NCBI RefSeq assembly: GCF_016861915.1
Contig: NZ_BOLX01000003.1
Span: 1-64,000, forward strand
Direction of reading: 5' to 3'
Length of the DNA stretch: 64,000 bases
From: Apilactobacillus nanyangensis
Lineage (GTDB): Bacteria > Bacillota > Bacilli > Lactobacillales > Lactobacillaceae
A program made the position numbers and the translations under genes. Under the pieces are notes generated by a model. It made no database searches and was not told the DNA's origin. It saw only the letters and a program-made list of their open reading frames with translations. Positions 51,047-60,315 of this stretch are shown here, piece after piece; the stretch's first letter is position 1; each line of letters starts with the position of its first letter.

Positions 51047-51599
51047 AGTATTCTCGATGCATCAAGAAATCATAGACGTAGTCCTTATCATATTGATCAA
51101 AATGATGAACCCAAAATGTAACGACCCCCATTGCGGTAGATGAGTTATATGCCGCAAAGAGTTTGCGTTTCTTTTCATCCATCTTATCAGTAAACACTTC
51201 TGTAGTAGAGGCCACCATTTGATTAAAGAAGGCAATTAGTTTCAAGGTAAAACGAATGTCACCCTTTTCACTTAATAATAATTCTAGAATGGGTTGATTT
51301 TCTTCAATTACAGTCAAAAATTTATAAACAAACTTACCGGCTGCGGTGTTGATGTGTTCCAACTCACTGCTTTTCAATTCAACATTAGCTTCTTTAATGT
51401 CGGTAATGACACGATCTTCGATACTATCAATCAAATCCGGTTTATCAATATAGTGACGATAAAAAGTACTTCTATTAATGTTTGCGGCCTTAATAATATC
51501 ACTAACCGTTACGTCAGCGATTCCCTTGGTCTTTGCGACTTTGATTAACGCGCCCTCAATTTTATCTCTGGTAAGTTGGCGCTTGTGTTCATATTTCAC
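51045..51599 (-). CDS. TetR-family transcriptional regulator
   Basis: This protein of about 184 residues has helix-turn-helix IADVTVSDIIKAANINRSTFYRHYIDKPDLI at about 26-56 and a variable C-terminal half of the TetR_C type seen in lactic acid bacteria. The GTG at 51599 (KYEHKRQLTRDKIE follows) is chosen because GGAGG lies eight bases before it. Upstream ATGs at 51629 and 51614 would place that site inside the gene. It converges on the MacB-like exporter, its most plausible target. Confidence 0.87.
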   Translation of the reverse strand: MKYEHKRQLTRDKIEGALIKVAKTKGIADVTVSDIIKAANINRSTFYRHYIDKPDLIDSIEDRVITDIKEANVELKSSELEHINTAAGKFVYKFLTVIEENQPILELLLSEKGDIRFTLKLIAFFNQMVASTTEVFTDKMDEKKRKLFAAYNSSTAMGVVTFWVHHFDQYDKDYVYDFLMHREY

Positions 51600-51687
51600 T
51601 GTTAATTCCTCCATAAAGTTATTCATCATTTAAATATGTATGATTGGTGTTATGATTAACTTATTAAATAGAAAAGAGATGCGTAAC

Positions 51688-51897
51688 ATGTATAAATTCG
51701 GTCTAATGAGTGGACTTATCGTCTTCTTGATAGCTGTAATGGCTGCTATCACACTCGTATTTGTTATCGGTAGAAAAATCTATTTACACAAAGCCATCAA
51801 AGTAAACATAATATTTTTGATACTGACATTAATCATTAGCATCGCCACCTATGGCATGGACAAATCGTTCATTAACTTTATTCTAACACCGATGTAA
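51688..51897 (+). CDS. Small membrane protein
   Basis: This protein of about 69 residues has two hydrophobic helices (about 5-27 and 35-55) joined by a short basic loop (GRKIYLHKAIK). The ATG at 51688 follows AAAAGAGA by nine bases. The longer frame from 51640 overlaps the TetR promoter region and lacks a ribosome site. No family is recognised. It is divergent from the TetR gene, so regulation by it is conceivable. Confidence 0.6.
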   Translation: MYKFGLMSGLIVFLIAVMAAITLVFVIGRKIYLHKAIKVNIIFLILTLIISIATYGMDKSFINFILTPM

Positions 51898-52001
51898 GCC
51901 GCAATAGATTAACATTTTCTTAAGTTAAACCGTTTAGCTGTTATATGATTAAAACTGATGTTACGATATTAGATGTGATAATTGTTTAAGGAGTGAACTA
52001 T

Positions 52002-52868
52002 ATGCTAAAGGTTGCAACCAACCCTAGTTTCATAACAAGATATTTTCAAAGTTTTAATTGGGACGAAATCCTACATAATTTAACAAATATTGTAATCGAT
52101 ATCGTATTGATTTCAATCTTTTTCTTAATCTTAAAGGGAATTGGTAAACGTGTAATTAACCATCTATTTAAGAACTACGCCAAGAGAGAACGTGGTATTC
52201 CTGAAAACAGATTGAAGACTCTACACTCATTATCAGTTAACTCATACATGTACATCCTAGTATTCTTCTGGATTTACTCTGTACTAACTTTTATTGGTGT
52301 ACCAATTGGAACACTACTTGCTGGTGCTGGTCTATTCTCAGTTGCCATTGGTTTAGGTGCCCAAGGATTAGCCAGTGATATCATCAATGGTTTCTTCATT
52401 CTATTTGAAAAACAAATTAGCATTGGAGACTACGTTACCATCGGAGACGTCACCGGTACTGTTTCTGAAATCGGTCTTAGAACCACTAAGATTAGAAGTA
52501 ACAACGATGCCTTAAACTTCATCCCTAACAGATATATTACTAACATCTGTAACATGTCTAAGGAACGCATGAAGGCAGATATCGACATTCGCGTTAACCC
52601 AGATACCCCTATCACTGAAGTTATTAACATTATGAAAGACATTAATGCTAAGAACATTCCAAGCACCGAAGGAATCATTGGTGATCCAGATATCCTAGGT
52701 ACCGTTGATATGGGTGATGGAACAATTGCCGTTAAGGAATTCATTCCAACTACGGACGAAGCAAGATTTGATGTTCAATTCAAATTCTTACAACTATACC
52801 TTGAAGCCATTACCGCAGCTGGTATTAAGTTACCAAACAACAAGGTAATCGCCGACATTTCAAAATAA
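52002..52868 (+). CDS. MscS-family mechanosensitive channel (paralogue 1)
   Basis: This channel of about 288 residues has helices near 28-50 and 75-95. The pore helix is at about 100-128 (GTLLAGAGLFSVAIGLGAQGLASDIINGFFILFEKQ), followed by a beta domain with IGDYVTIGDVTGTVSEIGLRTTKIR. The Gly/Ala packing of the pore helix is canonical for MscS (YkuT-like). It opens on membrane tension to release solutes during osmotic downshock. The ATG at 52002 follows AAGGAGTG. It is very similar to the next gene. Confidence 0.92.
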   Translation: MLKVATNPSFITRYFQSFNWDEILHNLTNIVIDIVLISIFFLILKGIGKRVINHLFKNYAKRERGIPENRLKTLHSLSVNSYMYILVFFWIYSVLTFIGVPIGTLLAGAGLFSVAIGLGAQGLASDIINGFFILFEKQISIGDYVTIGDVTGTVSEIGLRTTKIRSNNDALNFIPNRYITNICNMSKERMKADIDIRVNPDTPITEVINIMKDINAKNIPSTEGIIGDPDILGTVDMGDGTIAVKEFIPTTDEARFDVQFKFLQLYLEAITAAGIKLPNNKVIADISK

Positions 52869-52874
52869 AGTTTC

Positions 52875-52899
52875 AACGCCCGTTTTGGGGCGTTTTTTA
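52875..52899 (+). terminator. Terminator between the MscS genes
   Basis: AACGCCC-GTTTT-GGGGCGTT followed by a T run. Confidence 0.88.
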
Positions 52900-52933
52900 C
52901 TATCATATATAAATACGAAAGGAAGTCATTATT

Positions 52934-53806
52934 ATGTTTAGTTTAGCTGCAAAAAATCCAAGTATTCTAAAGCAATATGTAGATAGTTTTAAGTGGAGCG
53001 ATATGCTTCATAATCTAACTTTTGCCGTGATTGATATTCTTTTAATTTCTATTTTCTTCCTTATTATTAAGTTAATTGGTCAAATTATCATCAACCGCCT
53101 ATTCGGCAGATACCTCCAAAAACAAAAGAAGATTAGTCCCAAACGTGAAGGTACTTTGAAATCAATTTCTGCCAACACGTACAATTACATCTTAATCTTC
53201 TTCTGGTTATACTCAATTCTAAGCATCATCGGCATTCCAGTTGGTTCACTTCTAGCCGGTGCCGGTCTTGTAACCGTTGCTTTAGGTTTGGGTGCCCAAG
53301 GACTAGCAAACGACATCATCACTGGTTTCTTCATTCTATTCGAACACCAAATCGATGTCGGTGACTTCGTCGTATTAGACACCATCACAGGTACAGTATC
53401 TGAAATCGGTCTTCGTTCAACTCAAATTCGTGGTGTCGATGACTCACTTAACTTTGTCCCTAACAGATACATCACCAATATCTGTAACATGTCCAAGGAT
53501 CGTCTTAAGGCTGAAATTAACATTCGTGTTAATCCTGACAGTCCAATCCAACAAATCATTGATATCGTTAAAGACGTTAACGCTAAGAACATTCCAAACA
53601 CCCAAGGAATTATCGACGAACCTCAATTATTAGGAACAGTCGATTTAGGTGACGGAACAATTGCCGTAAAGGAATGGATTCCATGTACCGACACCGAAAA
53701 GTTCAACGTGCAATTCAAGTTCCTACAATTATATCTTGAAGCAATCAAGAATGCTGGAATTATCCTACCAAACAACAAACTAATCACACCAATCCCACAA
53801 AAATAG
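52934..53806 (+). CDS. MscS-family mechanosensitive channel (paralogue 2)
   Basis: This 290-residue, full-length paralogue of the preceding gene has pore helix GSLLAGAGLVTVALGLGAQGLANDIITGFFILFEHQ and beta domain VGDFVVLDTITGTVSEIGLRSTQIR. Most differences lie in the N-terminal helices and at the C-terminus. The start follows AAAGGAAG. A terminator separates the two, so they can be expressed separately. The pair may differ in tension threshold. Confidence 0.92.
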   Translation: MFSLAAKNPSILKQYVDSFKWSDMLHNLTFAVIDILLISIFFLIIKLIGQIIINRLFGRYLQKQKKISPKREGTLKSISANTYNYILIFFWLYSILSIIGIPVGSLLAGAGLVTVALGLGAQGLANDIITGFFILFEHQIDVGDFVVLDTITGTVSEIGLRSTQIRGVDDSLNFVPNRYITNICNMSKDRLKAEINIRVNPDSPIQQIIDIVKDVNAKNIPNTQGIIDEPQLLGTVDLGDGTIAVKEWIPCTDTEKFNVQFKFLQLYLEAIKNAGIILPNNKLITPIPQK

Positions 53807-53813
53807 TCATTAT

Positions 53814-53855
53814 ATAGGTATGTTTTTTTAATTTTTTATAAAACATACCTATTTT
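53814..53855 (+). terminator. Terminator after MscS paralogue 2
   Basis: The arms ATAGGTATGTTTT and AAAACATACCTAT are perfectly complementary, followed by TTTT. Confidence 0.85.
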
Positions 53856-53965
53856 AGATTAATTTGTGTACTAATTATTTGTAACTAAATGTAAATAGTG
53901 TAAAATGGTGGTTGGATTAAATTACGTATTTCCATAATTATTGTAAAAAACAAAGGAGAAGAGAT

Positions 53966-54667
53966 ATGAGCGCATGGGATATCATTCGTGATGCGACTCC
54001 TCAATTGGTCTCGGCATGTATTGCTTACACGATTCCAATTGCAATCGTATCATTTATCATTGGTTTAACTATCGCCGTAATAACTGCTTTAGTTAAAATC
54101 TCACATCGTGGTGGCCTATTCAATATTGTAAAAGCATTCTTTTACTTCTACGTATGGCTATTCAGAAGTACACCACTATTGGTTCAATTATTCATCGTAT
54201 TCTTTGGCCTTCCATACCTAAGAATCGCTGGAATTCTACCAGATGGGATCAGATTAACACCAGTTGTTGCTGGTATTATTACTTTCTCATTGAACACTGG
54301 TGCTTACGCTTCAGAAACCATTCGTGGTGCCATCCTATCAATTCCAGATGGTCAATGGGAAGCTGCCTACTCACTAGGCATGACCAAACGCAAGGTATTA
54401 TGGAGAATTATCTTGCCACAAGCTAGTCGTGTGTCACTACCACCTTTATCCAATGAGTTTATTGGTTTGGTTAAGGATACTTCACTAGCTGCTTCAATTA
54501 CTATCGTTGAAATGTTTGAAGTCAGTCAACAAATTGCGGCTGAAAACTATCAACCATTAATTATGTACATTCTGGTAGCTGCAATCTATGCAGTCATCTG
54601 TAGTGTTCTTACAATCTTACAAAGTTACCTAGAAAAACGAGTTTCTCGTTATTCTGTAAGCAACTAG
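53966..54667 (+). CDS. Amino-acid ABC transporter permease (cystine/polar amino-acid type)
   Basis: This 233-residue HAAT-family permease has five membrane helices. The cytoplasmic EAA loop GQWEAAYSLGMTKRKVLWRIILPQASR couples to the ATPase. The start follows AAAGGAG. It is the first gene of a permease-ATPase-binding protein operon (gaps of 14 bases each) most like TcyABC/YckKJI systems for L-cystine. Substrate assignment is by family resemblance. Confidence 0.9.
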   Translation: MSAWDIIRDATPQLVSACIAYTIPIAIVSFIIGLTIAVITALVKISHRGGLFNIVKAFFYFYVWLFRSTPLLVQLFIVFFGLPYLRIAGILPDGIRLTPVVAGIITFSLNTGAYASETIRGAILSIPDGQWEAAYSLGMTKRKVLWRIILPQASRVSLPPLSNEFIGLVKDTSLAASITIVEMFEVSQQIAAENYQPLIMYILVAAIYAVICSVLTILQSYLEKRVSRYSVSN

Positions 54668-54681
54668 AAAGGAGTACGTTA

Positions 54682-55425
54682 ATGATTAATTTAAAAAACG
54701 TATCTAAAACATTTGGCAAACAACATGCATTAGATAATATCTCCCTTCAATTTCCTAAGAACAAGACCTCAGTGATTGTCGGACCTTCTGGTTCTGGTAA
54801 ATCAACTCTACTTAGATCTTTAAACCTTTTGGAAACACCAGAAACTGGTGAATACGAATTCAATGATGAAAAGATTGATTTCTCAAAGAAATTAAGTTCA
54901 AAAACCATTCTAAACATTCGTAGAAAGACTAGTATGGTATTCCAAAGTTTTAACCTATTCCCTCACCTAACAGTTCTAAAAAACGTTATGGAAGGACAAG
55001 TACAAGTTCTAAACAAGAGTAAAGAAGAAGCCAAGGAAGTTGCCGAAAAACTTTTGGATAAAGTTGGAATGCTAGACAAAGCCGACTCATACCCAAGTCA
55101 ACTATCAGGTGGACAAGCTCAACGTGTTGCGATTGCTAGATCGTTAGCAATGCATCCCGAATACATCCTATTGGATGAACCAACCAGCGCCTTGGATCCT
55201 GAAATTGAACTAGAAGTTCTAAAAGTGTTATTAGATTTAGCCAAAGAAAAACAATCATTAGTTATTGTTACCCATAATCTTACTTTTGCTCAACGCGTTG
55301 CCGACAAGATTGTCTTCATTGAAGATGGTAAAGTTGGTTTCGATGGTGACACAAAGGACTTCTTTGAATCAGATGATCAAAGAATCAAAGATTTTCTTGC
55401 AGCAATGACCCTACAAAACATTTAA
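54682..55425 (+). CDS. Amino-acid ABC transporter ATP-binding protein
   Basis: This 247-residue ATPase of the PAAT family has Walker A GPSGSGKST (about 36-44), FQSFNLFPHLTVLKNV, signature LSGGQAQRVAIARSLA and LLDEPTSALDPE. It powers the permease upstream. The ribosome site is AAAGGAG. Confidence 0.95.
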   Translation: MINLKNVSKTFGKQHALDNISLQFPKNKTSVIVGPSGSGKSTLLRSLNLLETPETGEYEFNDEKIDFSKKLSSKTILNIRRKTSMVFQSFNLFPHLTVLKNVMEGQVQVLNKSKEEAKEVAEKLLDKVGMLDKADSYPSQLSGGQAQRVAIARSLAMHPEYILLDEPTSALDPEIELEVLKVLLDLAKEKQSLVIVTHNLTFAQRVADKIVFIEDGKVGFDGDTKDFFESDDQRIKDFLAAMTLQNI

Positions 55426-55439
55426 GGAGATTCAATATC

Positions 55440-56252
55440 ATGAAATTTAACAAATTATTCAAGTCTCTAGCAGTTACTTTAGCCGTATTCGGTACTGGTG
55501 CTATCTTAGCTTCATGTGGTAACAGCTCAAGCTCAAAGAACTACAAGTCAGAAGTAACTAGCAGTGGTAAGTTAACCATCGGTCTAGAAGGTACTTACGC
55601 ACCTTACTCATACAGAAAAGATGGTAAGCTACAAGGTTTCGAAGTTGATTTAGCTAAGGATGTTGCTAAGAAGTTAGGTCTAAAAGCTAATTTTGTTGAA
55701 ACTAAGTGGGACAGTTTAATTGCTGGTCTAGGTAGCAACAGATACGATGCTGTTATGAACAACATGACTGTTACTCCACAAAGAGAAAAGCTATACTCAT
55801 TCTCTGACCCATACGCTTACTCATACTACACATTAATCACTAAGAGTGACAGCAAGATGATGAGCATCAATGACATCAAGGGTATGAACATTGTTGACGG
55901 TGCTGGTACTGATAACGCCGTTGTTGCTAAGAAGTTTGGTGCTAACGTTTCATCAACTCCTGACAACTCAACTGGTTACCAATTAATTCAACAAGGTCGT
56001 GCTGATGGTACTGTTAACTCAGTTCCTGCATGGAAGTACTTTGCAAAGCACAACTCAACTAAGGGTCTAAAAGAAATTGATGTTCCAACTAAGCTACAAG
56101 CTCCAGCTGAAACTTCAATCATGTTAAACAAGAACTCAAAAGCTCTAACTAAGAAGATTAACCAAGCACTAGCTGAACTACGTAAAGATGGTACTATGAA
56201 GAAACTTTCAATGAAGTACTTCGGTTCAGACATCACTACTAAGAACAACTAA
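55440..56252 (+). CDS. Amino-acid ABC transporter substrate-binding lipoprotein (cystine-type)
   Basis: This 270-residue lipoprotein has signal and lipobox AILASCGN (Cys near residue 26). The SBP_bac_3 fold has LTIGLEGTYAPYSYRKDGKLQGFEVDLAKDVAKKLG, the ligand-contact region NRYDAVMNNMTVTPQREKLYSFSDPY and DGAGTDN. This profile is closest to TcyA-like cystine or polar amino-acid receptors. It is the last gene of the transporter operon, followed by a strong terminator. Confidence 0.9.
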   Translation: MKFNKLFKSLAVTLAVFGTGAILASCGNSSSSKNYKSEVTSSGKLTIGLEGTYAPYSYRKDGKLQGFEVDLAKDVAKKLGLKANFVETKWDSLIAGLGSNRYDAVMNNMTVTPQREKLYSFSDPYAYSYYTLITKSDSKMMSINDIKGMNIVDGAGTDNAVVAKKFGANVSSTPDNSTGYQLIQQGRADGTVNSVPAWKYFAKHNSTKGLKEIDVPTKLQAPAETSIMLNKNSKALTKKINQALAELRKDGTMKKLSMKYFGSDITTKNN

Positions 56253-56268
56253 TCTTCATAATAGATAC

Positions 56269-56298
56269 AAAAAAGCACTCATTATTGAGTGCTTTTTT
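56269..56298 (+). terminator. Terminator of the amino-acid ABC operon
   Basis: GCACTCA-TTAT-TGAGTGC with A6 before and T7 after. Confidence 0.92.
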
Positions 56299-56324
56299 TA
56301 TTGGTTTAAATGTTATTAAGACAA

Positions 56325-56356
56325 TAAAAAAGGCCCCGGCTAGCGGAGTCTTTTTG
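56325..56356 (-). terminator. Terminator of the MucBP surface-protein gene
   Basis: On the minus strand GACTCCG-CTAGC-CGGGGCC (two wobbles) is followed by T6. Confidence 0.75.
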
Positions 56357-56359
56357 TTA

Positions 56360-59300
56360 TTACTTGCGTCTTCTTCTTGATCCGAAGAATACTAGTCCTA
56401 GTGCCATTGCGATTAATGCCGCACCAATAGCAACAAGTATATTTTCATGTGTTTGATCACCAGTTTGAAGTAAACGGTTTGCTTCTTTGTTAGCAGAAGT
56501 ATTAGTTGCCTTGTTTTCTACTGAAAGTGTTCCACCATTGTTCTTGTGGTTTTCAACAGTTGGTGTTGAAGCTTCATGCTTATCAGCAGCTGGCTTACCA
56601 TTGTTGTTACCATGACTTGGAGTTGATGAGTTTGGTACAACTACATGGCTTGAAGCTGAGCTTTCCGCACTGCTACTATCGGCAGATGAACTTGCAGCAC
56701 TGCTGCTTTGTGATGCTTCACTTGAAGCTGCTGAGATATCGGAAGCACTTGAGCTTGGAGTTTCAATCTTCTTGTATGCGACAGTATCTACAATACCATC
56801 GTCACCACCAGAAATTGTTCCAGAAACAGTTGATTGAGATGGGTTTACTAGTTCATATCCATCAATCTTTGGACTGTCTACTGAGTATGATTGCGAAGCT
56901 GGTGTGTATCCTTTGTCATCCCAAACAGTTTCACCAGTTTGGTCATTCTTCTTGCCAGCTTGGGTGAATTCAAGGTCTTTACTGTAAGGATCATGAATTG
57001 CTTGCTTAGTTTCTTCGTCGATGTAGTTAATTGTAACGTTACCCTTAGTGGTTCTGGTTACATCTGACATTGGCTTGTATAAGAATGATAAATAAATTAC
57101 TCTTGGTCCATCACTTAATGGAGCTGATACTTTATGGTCTTTTTGACTTTTACTAATTAGGTAATAGCCTGGAATATTTGGAGCTGTAAAGGAAACGGTT
57201 TGACTATCTGGAGTGAAATTACCCCATGTGACATTACCAGTCTTTTGGTTCTTAGTACCAGTTCTAGTAAATGTCACATTCTTAGTTTCTTGGTATCCAT
57301 CAATTGGAGCTGATTCAGTAGATGTTCCGACTTTTCCAGTTGTAGTAATCGTCTTAGTTTTATCTCTTGGAATAGCAATAACTGGCACTGTGTTAGTGCT
57401 TGTTACTTGTTCAGTTGGATCCATTAAAACAGTTCTAGTTACATCGTTACCTAATGGAGCTAATGTTCCGGAAACGTTGCTGCTATCTTCTGGGACGTAG
57501 CCATCAATAGTAGGAACGGTGAAGTTATAAGTACCATCACCGCTTACGTTCGACCAGTTACCCCATGTGATTAGGTTGTCTCTAGTATCCTTAACACCGG
57601 TAGCCTTGAACACTGATGAACCAGTGTCGGTCTTTAGAACCTTGCCAGTTATTGAATCAACGTAGTTAACTGTTGCGGTTCTAGTAACCTTTTGGTCAGG
57701 TACTGAAACGTATGGATTAATCACAGTAAGTGTTGCTTGAGCACTGTGTGAATCAGCAGATGTGTAAGTTAAATGAAGTTGTTGTGATGATTGTTGAGCA
57801 ACCTTGATAGTGCCACCTTCGCTAACATTACCGTCATTGGTAATATCAACAGTAGCGTTATCTAGTTTTTCGTATCCGGCTGGTTGACCATCAACAGTCT
57901 TGTAGACGTTAACACCATCTTTTAGGTTTTCTGCTTTATATACATAAGTTCCATCTGGTTGAGTGTAGGCAGTTTGGTTTGGAGCAACTACCCATGAACT
58001 ACCGTAGTCATCAGTTACAGGAACGATTTGGTAGTTCAAGTCACCGATTGGTAAACTTAGTTCTTCGGAAGTACCTTCCTTGTAGTAACTACCGTAACCT
58101 CTAATGAAGTATTTTGATGATAGATCAGTGTATGGTCTGTATGCTACAAAGTCCACGAAGTCCTTGTTGTATGCTGACTTAGAAAAGTCTGCGTAAACAG
58201 CACCATTACCGTCAACACCAAATGATACCCCTGGTTTGTCAGAAACATCTTCGAAAGTCTTACCATCTTTTGATGCGTATAGTTTTAGATTCTTTAGATC
58301 AAAACTATTTCCATCGGTAAATGAAATTCTAGCACCAGAGTAACCAGAAATATTACCCTTGTTGAATTCACCAGTTGCTACGAAGTATGGTTTACCTTCT
58401 GCATTAGTGTACGCAGGTGCGTAGTGAGCTACGTTGTTATTGTCAGTAGTAACATAGTTACTCTTCGTATTGCTCTTTGGATAGTCAGCTACATCATCTG
58501 GATAATCCTTGGAAAGATATGGTTGAACGTATCCAGGAGTTTCAGCACTGTTGTAGATAACGTCATCGTCTTCCTTCTTAGTGTTTGGAATGATTGATAG
58601 TTGGCCACCTTCAACAGTAACGTTTTGATCGCTTTCACCAGGTAATTGTAGTGATGAAGTAATGTTTACGTTCACTGGATCTGGGTTAGTTTCATGTTCT
58701 TCAGTATCTCCATTCCAGTTGTACTTAGGTCCATCGACAACTAATGAAAGGTTCATGTTAACTGTTCCTGGGTAGAAATCCTTCTTAGTAGTTAATGTGA
58801 TGGTGTTGCCGGAGATGCTGTCATCAAAGTTATTTTGACTTGAATACTTTGAATATACTGAGTATGAGAATACACCCTTCAAACTAGTTTGTTCTGGGGT
58901 ATTCACATTAATCTTAATTTGAGTTCCCTTAGGAATTACTCGTCCTAGATTATCATTGTTGTTCAATGCAATCGCATAGTTGATTGATGAGTTCTTCTTA
59001 ATGTTGGTAGTTTGTGAACCCAAGTTACTAATAGTGGCACTTACGGCACTTTGTGGTGCTGTATAGTCACCTGATTTATCTGAATTATTGTTTGTAGTTT
59101 GGCTTGCACTGCTTGATTGGCTTGAGCCATTGCTTTGTAAAGCAGATGAACTATTGTTGTTATCCGCAGCTGAACTGGTTGTGCTTGCTGATGATGGTGC
59201 AGCACTTGCTTGGGTAGATTCATCCGCATGCGCAACGATTCCAGTTGGTAGTACGTTTGAAGTTTGAGATACCACGAATCCGGTACCTAATAAAGCAACT

Positions 59301-59374
59301 GAGGTCATACCGATTACGACCCAATTCTTTTTGACCTTATGTAAGATCTTTTTTGCTTTTACTTCTTTGTTCAT
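56360..59374 (-). CDS. Cell-wall surface protein with MucBP-like repeats and an LLQTG sorting motif
   Basis: This precursor of about 1004 residues has a basic start and signal helix (about 14-52, ending VAHADE), then a Ser/Asn-rich linker (about 53-105) and a large adhesin-like region (about 110-560). Three Mub/MucBP-like modules follow (about 565-660, 680-775, 780-885), each with a VNYVD-, VTFTR- or INYID-type opening and a DGY/PGY end. A Ser-rich stalk comes next, and the sorting signal begins at about 968: LLQTG, hydrophobic helix, SRRRRK. The motif has Leu where Pro is expected. The ATG at 59374 follows AAGGAGTG. It probably binds mucus or plant or insect surfaces. Confidence 0.88.
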   Translation of the reverse strand: MNKEVKAKKILHKVKKNWVVIGMTSVALLGTGFVVSQTSNVLPTGIVAHADESTQASAAPSSASTTSSAADNNNSSSALQSNGSSQSSSASQTTNNNSDKSGDYTAPQSAVSATISNLGSQTTNIKKNSSINYAIALNNNDNLGRVIPKGTQIKINVNTPEQTSLKGVFSYSVYSKYSSQNNFDDSISGNTITLTTKKDFYPGTVNMNLSLVVDGPKYNWNGDTEEHETNPDPVNVNITSSLQLPGESDQNVTVEGGQLSIIPNTKKEDDDVIYNSAETPGYVQPYLSKDYPDDVADYPKSNTKSNYVTTDNNNVAHYAPAYTNAEGKPYFVATGEFNKGNISGYSGARISFTDGNSFDLKNLKLYASKDGKTFEDVSDKPGVSFGVDGNGAVYADFSKSAYNKDFVDFVAYRPYTDLSSKYFIRGYGSYYKEGTSEELSLPIGDLNYQIVPVTDDYGSSWVVAPNQTAYTQPDGTYVYKAENLKDGVNVYKTVDGQPAGYEKLDNATVDITNDGNVSEGGTIKVAQQSSQQLHLTYTSADSHSAQATLTVINPYVSVPDQKVTRTATVNYVDSITGKVLKTDTGSSVFKATGVKDTRDNLITWGNWSNVSGDGTYNFTVPTIDGYVPEDSSNVSGTLAPLGNDVTRTVLMDPTEQVTSTNTVPVIAIPRDKTKTITTTGKVGTSTESAPIDGYQETKNVTFTRTGTKNQKTGNVTWGNFTPDSQTVSFTAPNIPGYYLISKSQKDHKVSAPLSDGPRVIYLSFLYKPMSDVTRTTKGNVTINYIDEETKQAIHDPYSKDLEFTQAGKKNDQTGETVWDDKGYTPASQSYSVDSPKIDGYELVNPSQSTVSGTISGGDDGIVDTVAYKKIETPSSSASDISAASSEASQSSSAASSSADSSSAESSASSHVVVPNSSTPSHGNNNGKPAADKHEASTPTVENHKNNGGTLSVENKATNTSANKEANRLLQTGDQTHENILVAIGAALIAMALGLVFFGSRRRRK

Positions 59375-59532
59375 AATATTCACTCCTTTTATCTAAAATT
59401 CATTAAGTATTTTAGGTTAAAAAGATTGTGAAAACAGCCTTTATAAGCTTAAGTTTGCTATGATAAATTTAAAATTTTATTGGAGTATTTACGCGTTTTG
59501 GAATTTTTTTTACCCCTTTTATCACACGTATA

Positions 59533-59575
59533 TAAAAACACCTACTTTCCTTTGAAGTAGGTGTTTTTGTTTTTA
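59533..59575. terminator. Orphan bidirectional terminator
   Basis: ACACCTACTT-TCCTTTG-AAGTAGGTGT with A5 on the left and TTTTTGTTTTT on the right. No gene ends next to it on either strand. Confidence 0.8.
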
Positions 59576-59680
59576 TACAATTTGGTTTTCTAGAATCCAT
59601 TATCTAACTTACTAAATATTGTCATCAATGCCCTCTATAGCTAAATCTTGTGATAAATGTTGGTAGATTATTTGTTCAAA

Positions 59681-59737
59681 ATGGACGCATTTCCAAAAGT
59701 TTGGCTAATTACTGGAATTGGATACAAATCCAATTAA
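59681..59737 (+). pseudogene. Possible remnant of a short-chain dehydrogenase gene
   Basis: ATG starts MDAFPKVWLITGIGYKSN and stop. KVWLITG followed by G is the usual start of short-chain dehydrogenases (KVWLITGxSSGxG). The reading frame then breaks in an AT-rich stretch, and no continuing fragment is visible in any frame. The match is short, so confidence is low. Confidence 0.3.
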
Positions 59738-59907
59738 GTAAAAATTCTTACTTTATTCTTCCTTTTGATACATTGTGAGTAAATGAAACTAGTACTTCTA
59801 AGCACTCCAAAAGCTTATCACACTGGCTATCCGGTCTGTTTTATAACGATAAATTATGTTAGAATAACAATTACCGCATAATTACTTATTAGAATAGGGG
59901 CTGAAAA

Positions 59908-60315
59908 ATTATTCTTTTTATTTTAATTTATATTCTAGATATTTTCATAGCAATTAAAGGCTTAAAACAAAAAAAGACTATTAAGCAACTTGAAAATAAA
60001 TACAATACCTGTTCCGAAGAAGCAAAGATAAAAAAGAAATTTAGTAAACGTTCTTTTGTGCTTTCAGGATTTGTTTTAGGACTAATGGTATCATCATTAT
60101 TCAATATGATGATGAACAATAATGAAACTATTGCAATATTGTTATTATTATTGATATCCGCAATTATAGGCGAATGTTTATATATGATATTTTTGAAAAA
60201 AAGCGATATTCATCCCAAAATATATAAAGATCAGAAAAAACTGGCTTTTTTATTTTTCTCTACTGCAAACATCGAAATTTTACTCACAATTATTTTTTGT
60301 GTAGAAATCGCTTAA
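59908..60315 (+). CDS. Hypothetical membrane protein with a probable ATT start
   Basis: The frame is open from 59905 to the TAA at 60313-60315. AGGGG lies seven bases before an ATT at 59908. It would give a 135-residue protein with four hydrophobic segments (about 1-16, 50-70, 73-96, 112-134) and a charged loop (KGLKQKKTIKQLENKYNTCSEEAKIKKKF). The first ATG/GTG-type start in this frame is GTG at 60058, which has no ribosome site and would cut off the first helix. Either AUU initiation or a mutated ATG is implied. The family is not recognised. Confidence 0.5.
   Translation: MILFILIYILDIFIAIKGLKQKKTIKQLENKYNTCSEEAKIKKKFSKRSFVLSGFVLGLMVSSLFNMMMNNNETIAILLLLLISAIIGECLYMIFLKKSDIHPKIYKDQKKLAFLFFSTANIEILLTIIFCVEIA

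Larger units (their letters stand above)
59375..59907. other. Long intergenic stretch with gene remnants
   Basis: There is no intact gene. It holds a strong bidirectional terminator hairpin at 59533-59575 with no adjacent gene to end, an 18-codon frame resembling a dehydrogenase N-terminus (59681-59737), an 8-bp hairpin AATTGGAT-ACAA-ATCCAATT (59716-59735), and AT-rich sequence. It looks like the residue of deleted genes. Confidence 0.5.

Noticed and set aside
60058-60315. GTG-started 85-codon version of the membrane-protein gene
   Set aside because: There is no ribosome site, and it truncates a frame that remains open upstream to a good AGGGG site before ATT.
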